A program made the translations under genes and the position numbers. Source: Mesorhizobium sp. 65-26 (GTDB lineage: Bacteria; Pseudomonadota; Alphaproteobacteria; Rhizobiales; Rhizobiaceae). Taken from it: DNA of 64,000 bases. Each line of letters starts with the position of its first letter. Position 1 is the first letter of the stretch. Below the pieces are notes generated by a model. That model had not been told where the DNA came from, did no database searches, and saw nothing but the letters and a program-made list of their open reading frames with translations. Where the stretch lies: assembly GCA_001899205.1 (NCBI GenBank), contig MKVL01000015.1:152300-216299 (forward strand), written 5' to 3'. Shown here piece by piece: positions 44,605 through 53,824 of the stretch.

Positions 44605-45482
44605 CCGGCCTTCTCCGCGGCACCGGCGAAGATCCGCGCCGCCATCCGTACCGCGCCGCCGAGCGCGTCGTCGAGGGGCGGCCTCAGCAGCGTCTGGTAG
44701 CGCGCCGAGAGGCGCGGCGCGTAGAGCGGCGCCAGGCCGCCGAGCAGGCAGAGCGGCGTCTCGGGCGAAAGATCGAGCGCGCCGAGCGCGGCCTCGACGT
44801 CGCCGACGGCCTTGTCGACGATCCAGTTAGCGACGAGGTCGCCCTTCGCGGCATGTTCGAACACCTTGGGCGCGAAGCCGCCGAAGTCGCCCGGCTTGGC
44901 ATTGGTGGTGAACTCGACCACGTCCTCGGGATTGTTGCGGAAGACGGCCAGCATCGCGCCCGTCAGCGGCGAGCCGGGGCGAATGCCGTCATAGGCCAGC
45001 AGCGTCTGCTCGAGCAGGTCGCGACCGATGCGGGCGCCGCTCGCCTGGTCGCCGACCTGGAAGCCCCAGCCGCCAATGGCGCGCGACTTGCCATTCTTGC
45101 GCGCCATGTAGGCGGTGCCGGTGCCGAGGATGGCCATGGCGCCGTCGCCGGAGCCCACCGCGCCCTCCAGCGCGATCTCGGCGTCGGTTTCGACGCGGCT
45201 CGTGCTGAACGGCAGGATGGCCTCGAGCTGCTGCCGGTAGGTGCCGACATTGGCGCCGGCCAACCCGAGTATGGCGGGGGTCTGCGGGATAAGGTCGGGG
45301 TTCTCGCCGGCGGCGAGGAAGGCCTGCCTGGCCGCCTCGACGATGTTGGCGCGCGCGCCGGTAAGGTCGGTGCGGATGTTGGCGGCGCCGCTCTTGGCGC
45401 GGCCGACGACGGCCCCGTCCGCGGTCGCAAGGGCCGCCCTGCAGCTGGTGCCGCCGCCATCTATGCCAAGCACGAATTTCAC
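44601..45482 (-). CDS. nagK: N-acetylglucosamine kinase (BadF/BcrA ATPase family)
   Basis: 293-aa actin-fold sugar kinase, first gene of the catabolic operon. FVLGIDGGGTSCRAAL is the phosphate loop; MAILGTGTAYMARK and GGWGFQVGDQASGARIGRD follow. It starts with GTG at 45482, behind GGAGGAG; the longer ATG frame would lie in the operator. It makes GlcNAc 6-phosphate for NagA. Confidence 0.9.
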   Translation of the reverse strand: MKFVLGIDGGGTSCRAALATADGAVVGRAKSGAANIRTDLTGARANIVEAARQAFLAAGENPDLIPQTPAILGLAGANVGTYRQQLEAILPFSTSRVETDAEIALEGAVGSGDGAMAILGTGTAYMARKNGKSRAIGGWGFQVGDQASGARIGRDLLEQTLLAYDGIRPGSPLTGAMLAVFRNNPEDVVEFTTNAKPGDFGGFAPKVFEHAAKGDLVANWIVDKAVGDVEAALGALDLSPETPLCLLGGLAPLYAPRLSARYQTLLRPPLDDALGGAVRMAARIFAGAAEKAG

Positions 45483-45502
45483 GGGATGTCTCCTCCGGGA
45501 AG

Positions 45503-45530
45503 ATAATACCAATAAAATACCAATAGCCAA
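45503..45530 (-). promoter_or_regulatory. nagK promoter with operator in the spacer
   Basis: Minus strand: -35 TTGGCT (45525-45530), 16-bp spacer, -10 TATTAT (45503-45508). The spacer and flanks carry two GGTAT half-sites in direct repeat 11 bp apart (ATACC at 45506-45510 and 45517-45521 on the plus strand). The GGAGGAG site starts about 7 bp after the -10, so the leader is very short. Confidence 0.65.
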
Positions 45531-45631
45531 GGATTAATTTCCGGCGAAAAAAGATTGAGGCGCATTTTATTGAAAAATCGAGACATTTTGCCGGGCGATC
45601 ACGCCGGTGCATCGAAAATCGTTAATGGATA

Positions 45632-45659
45632 TGGACAAGTGGTATTTTTTTGGTATTGT
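45632..45659 (+). promoter_or_regulatory. ABC-operon promoter with the same operator, mirrored
   Basis: -35 TGGACA (45632-45637), 16-bp spacer, -10 TATTGT (45654-45659). GGTATTTTTTTGGTATT covers spacer and -10, again with two GGTAT units 11 bp apart. A GGGAGGAG ribosome site follows at 45670. It is the mirror image of the nagK promoter. Confidence 0.65.
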
Positions 45660-45682
45660 CCTATCAACCGGGAGGAGACGGG

Positions 45683-45943
45683 ATGGTGGAGATGCGCATG
45701 CTAGCGCCTCATCAAAGTGCCGGAGGGCTGGATGTCCAGGCCCCGCATGCCATCCTTGCTTTGCTCAGCCCCATCAATATCGACCGCGTCGAACCCGCTC
45801 CTGTGGGTGACGGTCGCATGACCAGCCTTGCCGCCGCCGGCGGTATCCGGACTGCGCGGTCGCGCCGTGCGCGTGGCTGTCGTCGTGCCGGCCAGGCCGA
45901 AAGGATACTGGAAAGAGCAGGCCCTGGCCGCCGCTTTCCATGA
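45683..45943 (+). CDS. Small hypothetical leader protein of the amino-sugar ABC operon
   Basis: 86-aa frame starting six bases after an ideal GGGAGGAG site and about 17 nt from the predicted transcript start. It begins MVEMRMLAPHQSAGGLDVQ and becomes Arg-rich at the C-terminus. There is no signal peptide, helix or known domain. It may be a real small protein or a leader whose translation affects the binding-protein gene 76 bp downstream. The ribosome site is the main evidence; the coding quality of the second half is doubtful. Confidence 0.4.
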   Translation: MVEMRMLAPHQSAGGLDVQAPHAILALLSPINIDRVEPAPVGDGRMTSLAAAGGIRTARSRRARGCRRAGQAERILERAGPGRRFP

Positions 45944-46019
45944 TCGAGGGGAGCAAGGGGCTCAACGTCCCTGTTCTCATCAAAACCGAACCTGAAAAAG
46001 GTCAAAAGGGAGACTGAAC

Positions 46020-47279
46020 ATGACCACCAGACTACTGACGGCACTGCTGCTCGGCACAAGCATCCTCGGCTCGACCGGGATGGCCCTGGCCGATGACGTC
46101 ACGCTCAACATCGAGAGCTGGCGCAATGACGACCTGTCCATCTGGAAGGACAAGCTCATCCCGGCCTTCGAAGCCAAGAACCCCGGCATCAAGCTGGTCT
46201 TCTCGCCCTCGGCTCCGACCGAATACGACGCCGCCCTCGGCGCCAAGCTCACCGCGGGCTCCGCCGGCGACCTGATCACCTGCCGCCCGTTCGACAAGTC
46301 GCTCGAACTGTTCAAGAAGGGCAACCTCGCCGACCTCAGCTCGCTGGCCGGCATGGAGAATTTCTCGCCCGTCGCCAAGGCCGCCTGGCAGACCGATGAC
46401 GGCAAGTCGAGCTTCTGCGTGCCGATGGCCTCGGTCATCCATGGCTTCATCTACAACAAGGACGCCTTCGACAAGCTCGGCATCAAGGTGCCGCAGACGC
46501 GTGACGAGTTCTTCGCCGCGCTCGACAAGATCAAGGCCGACGGCACCTACGTTCCGATGGCGATGGGCACCAAGGATCTCTGGGAAGCCGCGACCATGGG
46601 CTACCAGAACATCGGCCCGAACTACTGGAAGGGCGAGGACGGCCGCCTGGCGCTGATCAAGGGCGCGCAGAAGCTGACCGATGCCGATTGGGTCGCGCCC
46701 TTCACCGAGCTCGCCAAGTGGAAGCCCTATCTCGGCGACGGCTTCGAGGCGCAGACCTATCCGGACAGCCAGAACATGTTCACCCTCGGCCGCGCCGCCA
46801 TCTATCCGGCCGGTTCCTGGGAGATCGGCCAGTTCAACACGCAGGCCCAGTTCAAGATGGGCGCCTTTCCGCCGCCCGTCGAGAAGGCCGGCGACACCTG
46901 CTACATCTCCGACCATACCGATATCGGCATCGGCATGAACGCGGCCACCAAGCATCCCGAGGAAGCCAAGAAGTTCCTGTCCTGGGTTGCTTCGCCGGAC
47001 TTCGCCGCCATCTACGCCAACGCGCTGCCGGGCTTCTTCAGCCTGAACTCGACACCGGTGAAGATGGCAGACCCGCTCGCCGAGGAATTCGTTTCCTGGC
47101 GCGGCAAGTGCAAGTCGACGATCCGCTCGACCTACCAGATCCTGTCGCGCGGCACGCCGAACCTCGAAAACGAGACCTGGGTGCAGTCGGCCAACGTCAT
47201 CAACGGCACTGTCACGCCCGAGGACGCGGCCAAGAAGCTGCAGGCCGGCCTCGACAGCTGGTACAAGCCGGCGAAGTAA
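46020..47279 (+). CDS. Sugar ABC transporter substrate-binding protein (CUT1 family)
   Basis: 419-aa periplasmic protein: signal peptide ending GMALA-DD, then a family 1 extracellular solute-binding fold (LNIESWRNDD, AGDLITCRPFDKSLELF, FCVPMASVIHGFIYNKDAFDKLG, GRAAIYPAGSWEI). The divergent nag operon with the same operator says the ligand is N-acetylglucosamine or a chito-oligosaccharide. Ribosome site AGGGAGA. Confidence 0.9.
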   Translation: MTTRLLTALLLGTSILGSTGMALADDVTLNIESWRNDDLSIWKDKLIPAFEAKNPGIKLVFSPSAPTEYDAALGAKLTAGSAGDLITCRPFDKSLELFKKGNLADLSSLAGMENFSPVAKAAWQTDDGKSSFCVPMASVIHGFIYNKDAFDKLGIKVPQTRDEFFAALDKIKADGTYVPMAMGTKDLWEAATMGYQNIGPNYWKGEDGRLALIKGAQKLTDADWVAPFTELAKWKPYLGDGFEAQTYPDSQNMFTLGRAAIYPAGSWEIGQFNTQAQFKMGAFPPPVEKAGDTCYISDHTDIGIGMNAATKHPEEAKKFLSWVASPDFAAIYANALPGFFSLNSTPVKMADPLAEEFVSWRGKCKSTIRSTYQILSRGTPNLENETWVQSANVINGTVTPEDAAKKLQAGLDSWYKPAK

Positions 47280-47300
47280 GGGCAATCAGCCGGCCGGGCT

Positions 47301-47415
47301 GGAGCATGACGCCGAGACTTGCCGAGCGGCTTTCGGGCAGCGTCATGTTCCTACTCCCGGATCCGGAGCCCGGCTCTGATTTCAGGCCGATCTCGGCCTG
47401 AAATCAACCGGCTCC
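47301..47415. repeat. RIME-like two-palindrome element, copy 2 (reverse order)
   Basis: The palindrome GGAGCATGACG/CGTCATGTTCC (47301-47351) is followed by GGAGCC...GATTTCAGGCC/GGCCTGAAATC...GGCTCC (47365-47415). On the reverse strand the order of the two palindromes is the same as at 16358-16470. It sits in the 331-bp gap between the binding-protein and permease genes. The rest of the gap (47416-47610) shows nothing clear. Confidence 0.75.
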
Positions 47416-47610
47416 GGCCCGGCCAGCCGTCCGGCAGCTTTCAGATATCCATTGTCGGCGCCGCCCGGCGGTCTTACCCTCGGCTTCGCGGGGAGACCGA
47501 GCCGCATTGTCGCGGCCTGATCCTCCCATGGCGAGGACAGTCGGGCCGTGCATCGAGACAACGACTAGCATCATCCGAACTGGACTCCAGAGACGGCGGG
47601 GACCGAACGC

Positions 47611-48540
47611 ATGGCCGCACAGACACGACCGAAACGACCGTTCCGCTGGCACATCGGCGTCTTCCTGGCGCCGGCGGTGCTCGTCTACACGGCGATCATG
47701 ATCCTGCCGCTCGCCGGCACGCTGCAACTGTCGCTGTTCCGCAGCATCAACCAGGCCCAGGTCTTCGTCGGGTTCGACAATTTCCGCACGCTGTTCGGCG
47801 ATCCCAACTGGTCGGTGAACTTCTGGAACGCGTTGCGGAACAACGTCTGGTTCTTCATCATCCACATGCTGGTGCAGAACCCGATCGGCGTCCTGCTGGC
47901 GGCGCTGCTGTCCAGCCCGAGGCTGCGCTTCTCCGCCTTCTACCGCACGGCCATCTTCGTGCCGACCATCCTGTCCTTCGTCATCGTCGGCTTTGCCTGG
48001 AAGCTGATCCTCTCGCCGCTGTGGGGCGTGGCGCCGCACATGCTCGACATCGTCGGCCTCAAGAGCCTGTTCACGCCCTGGCTCGGCAAGGAACAATACG
48101 CGCTCACCGCGCTCAGCCTGATCTCGGTCTGGCAGTTCGTCGGCATCCCGATGATGCTGATCTACGCCGCGCTGCTGTCGATCCCCGACGAGGTGATCGA
48201 GGCGGCCGAATGCGACGGGGTCACCGGCATGGCGCAGTTCTGGAAGATCAAGCTGCCGCTGATCCTGCCGTCCATCGGCATCATTTCGATCCTCACCTTC
48301 GTCGGCAACTTCAACGCCTTCGACCTGATCTACACGGCTCAGGGAGCGCTGGCCGGCCCCAACTATTCGACCGACATTCTCGGCACCTTCCTCTACCGCG
48401 CCTTCTTCGGTTTCCAGCTGCAGGTCGGCGATCCCAACATGGGCGCGGCGATCGCCACGATGATGTTCCTGATCATCCTGGTGGGCGTCTGCATCTACCT
48501 GTTCCTCATCCAGACGCGTCTGCGTCGCTACCAGTTCTGA
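47611..48540 (+). CDS. ABC transporter permease, MalF-like
   Basis: 309-aa inner-membrane subunit with about six helices (FLAPAVLVYTAIMILPLAG first) and the EAA loop VIEAAECDGVTGMAQFWKIKLPLILPS that contacts the ATPase. It lies 10 bp from the second permease. Confidence 0.92.
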   Translation: MAAQTRPKRPFRWHIGVFLAPAVLVYTAIMILPLAGTLQLSLFRSINQAQVFVGFDNFRTLFGDPNWSVNFWNALRNNVWFFIIHMLVQNPIGVLLAALLSSPRLRFSAFYRTAIFVPTILSFVIVGFAWKLILSPLWGVAPHMLDIVGLKSLFTPWLGKEQYALTALSLISVWQFVGIPMMLIYAALLSIPDEVIEAAECDGVTGMAQFWKIKLPLILPSIGIISILTFVGNFNAFDLIYTAQGALAGPNYSTDILGTFLYRAFFGFQLQVGDPNMGAAIATMMFLIILVGVCIYLFLIQTRLRRYQF

Positions 48541-48550
48541 GGTGATGGCG

Positions 48551-49390
48551 ATGAGCACAGCCACCCGTTCGCTGCCCCGCACCATCGGCGCCCACGCGGT
48601 CCTGCTGACCTACACGGCGATCGCGCTGTTCCCGGTCATCCTGGTCGTCGTCAACTCGTTCAAGTCGCGCGCGGCGATCTTCAGCGCACCGCTGACGCCG
48701 CCGACGCCCAAGACCTTCGACCTCATCGGCTACACCACGGTGATCGGCCAGGGTGATTTCATCCATTATTTCCAGAACAGCCTCGTCGTCACCGTCGCCT
48801 CGCTGTTCTTCGTGCTTCTGTTCGGCGCCATGGCGGCCTTCGCCCTGTCGGAATACCGCTTCCGCGGCAACACGCTGATGGGGCTTTATCTCGCGCTCGG
48901 CATCATGATCCCGATCCGGCTCGGCACCGTCGCCATCCTGCAGCTCATGGTCGCGAGCGGCCTGGTCAACACGCTGATGGCGCTGATCCTGGTCTACACC
49001 GCGCAGGGCCTGCCGCTGGCCATCTTCATCCTGTCCGAATTCATGAAGCAGGTGTCGGACGACCTGAAGAACGCGGGCAGGATCGATGGCCTGTCGGAAT
49101 ACACGATCTTCTTCCGCCTGGTGCTGCCGCTGGTGCGCCCGGCCATGGCGACGGTCGCCGTCTTCACCATGATCCCGATCTGGAACGATCTGTGGTTCCC
49201 GCTGATCCTGGCGCCGTCCGAAGGCACCAAGACCGTGACGCTCGGCGCGCAGCTCTTCCTCGGCCAGTTCGTCACCAACTGGAACGCCGTGCTGGCGGCG
49301 CTCTCGCTGGCCATCCTGCCGGTGCTCGTCCTCTACGTCATCTTCTCGCGGCAACTGATCCGCGGCATCACTTCCGGAGCCGTCAAGTGA
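48551..49390 (+). CDS. ABC transporter permease, MalG-like
   Basis: 279-aa subunit with six helices and the EAA-type loop DDLKNAGRIDGLSEYTIFFRLVLPLVRPA. ATG 48551 was chosen because GAGGTG lies seven bases before it; upstream GTG/ATG codons overlap that site. Its TGA stop overlaps the GTG of the next gene. Confidence 0.92.
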   Translation: MSTATRSLPRTIGAHAVLLTYTAIALFPVILVVVNSFKSRAAIFSAPLTPPTPKTFDLIGYTTVIGQGDFIHYFQNSLVVTVASLFFVLLFGAMAAFALSEYRFRGNTLMGLYLALGIMIPIRLGTVAILQLMVASGLVNTLMALILVYTAQGLPLAIFILSEFMKQVSDDLKNAGRIDGLSEYTIFFRLVLPLVRPAMATVAVFTMIPIWNDLWFPLILAPSEGTKTVTLGAQLFLGQFVTNWNAVLAALSLAILPVLVLYVIFSRQLIRGITSGAVK

Positions 49391-49854
49391 GTGACGGTCG
49401 AGAGATTATTGTGGAGGCCCTTGTTGAGACAGCGAGCCGACATGGATTCCGAGGCGTCCGAGCCACGAATTTCTACCGGGAATGGCCGGAAACAATCTGC
49501 TTGCTGAACCTTCAGAAGTCTTCCTGGGGGTCGCAATTCTATATGAACGCCGCCGTCTGGTTTAAGCGGCTCGGGGCGGAGCGCCGACCGAAGGAATACA
49601 ATTGCCACATACGTTGGCGCGTCAACTCTCAGATGGAAGACAACCAGGCGAAGGCGTTTACCCAAGCGCTAAACCTCGAATACGCGCTGCCCGGAGACCA
49701 AAGGCAGTCTCTCGTCAGGAATGGCGTCGACACTTACGGCTTTGGGCTCCTGGCGCGGTGCGAAAGCGAGCGAACTGCTTTGCAGGTGGCGGATGAGTGT
49801 GCGCCTTCGGTGCTGGTAACCCTTGAAGCCCGCAGACAAGAAAAGGCTAATTGA
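49387..49854 (+). CDS. DUF4304-like protein inside the ABC operon
   Basis: 155-aa soluble protein beginning at GTG 49387, overlapping the permease stop (GTGA); its own TGA touches the next ATG. The segment FRGVRATNFYREWPE...LLNLQKSSWGSQFYMNAAVWF matches the DUF4304 pattern (family of unknown function). Base composition is visibly less GC-rich than both neighbours, with AAT, TTT and ATA-type codons, so it was probably acquired separately yet fits seamlessly into the operon. Confidence 0.72.
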   Translation: MSDGREIIVEALVETASRHGFRGVRATNFYREWPETICLLNLQKSSWGSQFYMNAAVWFKRLGAERRPKEYNCHIRWRVNSQMEDNQAKAFTQALNLEYALPGDQRQSLVRNGVDTYGFGLLARCESERTALQVADECAPSVLVTLEARRQEKAN

Positions 49855-50910
49855 ATGTCTCAACCCCTTCGCGTCGTCGTCGCCGGCCTTGGCAATATGG
49901 GCCGCAGCCATGCGCTGGCCTACCATACCAATCCGGGTTTCGAGATCGCGGCCCTGGTCAACCGTTCGGATGTGCCTCTACCGGACGGGCTCTCCGGCTA
50001 CGGCATCAGGCGCTCGTTCGACGACGCGCTGCGTGACGAGAAGCCCGACCTCGCCTGCATCGCCACCTATTCCGACAGTCATGCCGACTATGCGGTGCGG
50101 GCGATGGAGGCCGGCTGCCACGTGTTCGTCGAGAAGCCGCTGGCAACGACGGTGGCCGATGCCAGGCGCGTCGTCGACGCCGCCAAGGCCAATGGCCGCA
50201 AGCTGGTGATCGGCTACATACTGCGCCATCACCCCTCCTGGGTCAGGCTGATCGCCGAGGCGCGCAAGCTCGGCGGCCCCTACGTCTTCCGCATGAACCT
50301 CAACCAGCAGTCCTCAGGCCACACCTGGGAGACGCACAAGCAGCTCATGCAGACGACGTCGCCGATAGTCGACTGCGGCGTCCACTATCTCGACGTCATG
50401 CTGCAGATCACCGATGCGCGTCCCGTCGAGGTGCGTGGCATGGGTGTCAGGCTGAGCGACGAGGTCGCGCCCTCCATGTACAATTACGGCCATCTCCAGG
50501 TGCTGTTCGAGGATGGCTCGGTTGGCTGGTACGAAGCCGGCTGGGGGCCGATGATCTCCGAGACGGCCTTCTTCGTGAAGGACGTGATGTCGCCCAGGGG
50601 CTGCGTGTCGATCGTCATGAAGGAAGGCGTGAAGTCCGACGACATCGACACTCACACCAAGACCTCGACCATCCGCCTGCACAGCGCTGCTACCGGCCCT
50701 GACGGCAGGTTCGCCAGCGAGGACCGGATGCTGTCGATGGAGGGCGAGCCCGGCCACCAGGATCTCTGCGACCTGGAACAGGCCTATGTGCTCAAGGCGA
50801 TCCGCGAGGACATCGACCTGACCCGCCACATGGACGACGCGGTCAGGTCGCTTGCCGTATGCCTTGCCGCCGACGAGAGCGTGCGCACCGGCGCAGCCGT
50901 GAAACTCTAG
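49855..50910 (+). CDS. Gfo/Idh/MocA-family oxidoreductase
   Basis: 351-aa NAD(P)-dependent sugar dehydrogenase: Rossmann motif VVVAGLGNMGRSHALAY, HVFVEKPLATT with the conserved EKP lysine, and VDCGVHYLDVML as the catalytic D-x3-H region. In the amino-sugar transport operon it may oxidise or epimerise an imported sugar. Confidence 0.9.
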   Translation: MSQPLRVVVAGLGNMGRSHALAYHTNPGFEIAALVNRSDVPLPDGLSGYGIRRSFDDALRDEKPDLACIATYSDSHADYAVRAMEAGCHVFVEKPLATTVADARRVVDAAKANGRKLVIGYILRHHPSWVRLIAEARKLGGPYVFRMNLNQQSSGHTWETHKQLMQTTSPIVDCGVHYLDVMLQITDARPVEVRGMGVRLSDEVAPSMYNYGHLQVLFEDGSVGWYEAGWGPMISETAFFVKDVMSPRGCVSIVMKEGVKSDDIDTHTKTSTIRLHSAATGPDGRFASEDRMLSMEGEPGHQDLCDLEQAYVLKAIREDIDLTRHMDDAVRSLAVCLAADESVRTGAAVKL

Positions 50911-50925
50911 AACAGGAACGAAGCC

Positions 50926-51924
<999 letters not shown>

Positions 51925-51972
51925 ATTTTTCCACGCGGCCCGGCACCGCCCTTCATTGCCCTGCCGGGCATG

Positions 51973-52086
51973 TCCCCGTAAAACGGGGAGACAACGGCTG
52001 GCCGCAATCTCACCGCCTGTTCCGCAACGTTCGCGATTGGCGAAACGGACCGCGACAGCGTCCTTCTCCCCGTAAACGGGGAGAAG
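51973..52086. repeat. Paired CCCCGT/ACGGGG palindromes between convergent genes
   Basis: TCCCCGT/ACGGGGA around AAA at 51973-51989, and a perfect dyad with 11-bp arms (CTTCTCCCCGT/ACGGGGAGAAG) at 52063-52086, followed by GATGGCGGCAGCCAGATGAGGGG. This is an interspersed element type common in Mesorhizobium-like genomes. It can form stable stems and may terminate both flanking transcripts. Confidence 0.6.
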
Positions 52087-52136
52087 ATGGCGGCAGCCAG
52101 ATGAGGGGCAGCGCCGCCCGAAGAATTCTATACCGC

Positions 52137-52982
52137 TTACGCGTCAGCCTTGAAGGTCTGCTTCTGCGTGCCCATGCCCTCGATGCCGAGTTCGACCACG
52201 TCGCCGGCCTTGAGGTAGACGGGCGGCTTCATGCCCATGCCGACGCCGGGCGGCGTGCCGGTGGAGATGACGTCGCCGGGATGCAGCGACATGAACTGGC
52301 TGAGATAGGAGACCAGATGGGCGACGCCGTAGACCATCGTCTTGGTCGAGCCGTCCTGCATGGTCTTGCCGTTGACCTTCAGCCACATCTTGACGTTCTG
52401 CGGATCCTTCACCTCGTCCTTGGTGACCAGCCAGGGGCCGATCGGGCCGAACGTGTCGCAGGACTTGCCCTTGGTCCACTGGCCCTGGCGCTCGGTCTGG
52501 AAGGCGCGCTCGGAAACATCGTGCGAAACGCAGTAGCCGGCGACATAGTCCAGCGCGTCGGCCTCGCTGACATATTTGGCGGTCTTGCCGATGACGACGC
52601 CGAGTTCGACCTCCCAGTCGGTCTTGACCGAGCCGCGCGGGATCAGAACGTCGTCATCGGGGCCGACGATCGCGGAAGAAGCCTTCATGAAGATGATCGG
52701 CTCGGAAGGAACCGTGGCGCCCGTCTCGGCGGCATGGTCGGAATAGTTGAGGCCGATGCAGATGAACTTGCCCGTGCCGGCCACGCAGGCGCCGATGCGG
52801 GGCGCGCCGGCGACCGCCGGCAGCGATTTCGGGTCGATCTTGGCGAGCGCCGCCAGGGATGCGGGGTCGAGCGCCTTGCCGCCTATATCGGCGACATGAC
52901 CGCTAAGATCGCGGATCGTTCCATCCGCATCGAGAAGGCCGGGACGTTCGCTTCCCGCCTCGCCATAGCGCAGCAGCTTCAT
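52137..52982 (-). CDS. Fumarylacetoacetate hydrolase family protein
   Basis: 281-aa FAH-fold C-C hydrolase: KFICIGLNYSDHAAETG, metal-binding VKTDWEVELGVVIG, GYCVSHDVSERAFQ, and STGTPPGVGMGMKPP. Downstream of an SDR resembling 2-keto-3-deoxy-L-fuconate dehydrogenase, so cleavage of a 2,4-diketo-3-deoxy sugar acid to pyruvate and lactate is likely. Specificity is inferred. Confidence 0.88.
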   Translation of the reverse strand: MKLLRYGEAGSERPGLLDADGTIRDLSGHVADIGGKALDPASLAALAKIDPKSLPAVAGAPRIGACVAGTGKFICIGLNYSDHAAETGATVPSEPIIFMKASSAIVGPDDDVLIPRGSVKTDWEVELGVVIGKTAKYVSEADALDYVAGYCVSHDVSERAFQTERQGQWTKGKSCDTFGPIGPWLVTKDEVKDPQNVKMWLKVNGKTMQDGSTKTMVYGVAHLVSYLSQFMSLHPGDVISTGTPPGVGMGMKPPVYLKAGDVVELGIEGMGTQKQTFKADA

Positions 52983-53044
52983 GTATCTTCTCCTCAGTCA
53001 GATTTCTCTGGAGCGAGATGACATCTCGTTCCAGGATTTGCATT

Positions 53045-53094
53045 TGAGCCATGATCTTCTCCGAAAAGTCTGCAACTTTTCGGGATCATGCTCT
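53045..53094. repeat. Single AGAGCATGATC-type palindrome
   Basis: CATGATC...CCGAAAAGT/ACTTTTCGG...GATCATG with the CTAGAGCATGATC edge. It is the same family as the second palindrome of the RIME-like elements. The last base pairs form the stop codon of the upstream SDR. Confidence 0.65.
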
Positions 53095-53824
53095 AGATCG
53101 ACCAGCCGCCATCGATGTTGTAGGCCTGCCCGGAGGTATAGCTGGCTCCGGCCAGATAGACGGCGAGATCGGCGATTTCTTCCGCGGTGCCCAGCCGGCC
53201 CATGGGCTGGCGGGCGATAAAGGCCGCGCGCGCGGCTTCGTAGTCGCCCTGCGCGTGCATGCGGTCCTGCAGCGAGGGGCTTTCGACGGTGCCGGGGCAG
53301 ATGGCGTTGCAGCGTATGCCCTTGCCGACATAATCGGCGGCGATCGCCTTGGTGAGGCCGATGACGGCCGCCTTGGTGAGGCCGTAGGCGAAGCGGTTGG
53401 GCACGCCCTTCTGCGAGCTTGCCAGCGAGGCCATGTTGATGATGGAGCCGTCGCCGCGCTCCAGCATGCCGGGCAGCACAGCCCGGATCGTGCGGATCAT
53501 CGCGCGTACGTTGAGGTTGAGGGCGAAGTCGAGGTCGGCGTCCTTCATCTCCAGTATGGAGCCGGAATGGACGAAGCCGGCGCAGTTGAACAGCACGTCG
53601 ACCCGGCCGATCGCCGCGAAGCCGGCGGCTACGGCGTCGTTGTTCAGCACATCGAGCTTGAGGGTCTTGATCCCTGGCGTCTTGGCGAGCTCCGCCAGCA
53701 GCGTTTCGTTGATGTCGGTGGCGTGGACAGTGGCTCCAGCCTTGGCGAAAGCAAGCGCGCTTGCCCGGCCGATGCCTTGTGCCGCCGCCGTGATGACGAC
53801 GACCTTCCCCGCCAGATCCGCCAT
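53093..53824 (-). CDS. SDR oxidoreductase, 2-keto-3-deoxy-L-fuconate dehydrogenase-like
   Basis: 243-aa SDR: VVVITAAAQGIGRASALAF, ATDIN in place of a strand-2 acidic NAD-binder, NCAG, catalytic Ser in NMASLAS and Y-x3-K in FAYGLTKAA, C-terminal YNIDGGWSI. It resembles the BDH2/L-KDF dehydrogenase group. With the FAH hydrolase it would form the last two steps of a non-phosphorylative L-fucose or L-rhamnose route. Its stop codon lies in a repeat element. Confidence 0.85.
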   Translation of the reverse strand: MADLAGKVVVITAAAQGIGRASALAFAKAGATVHATDINETLLAELAKTPGIKTLKLDVLNNDAVAAGFAAIGRVDVLFNCAGFVHSGSILEMKDADLDFALNLNVRAMIRTIRAVLPGMLERGDGSIINMASLASSQKGVPNRFAYGLTKAAVIGLTKAIAADYVGKGIRCNAICPGTVESPSLQDRMHAQGDYEAARAAFIARQPMGRLGTAEEIADLAVYLAGASYTSGQAYNIDGGWSI

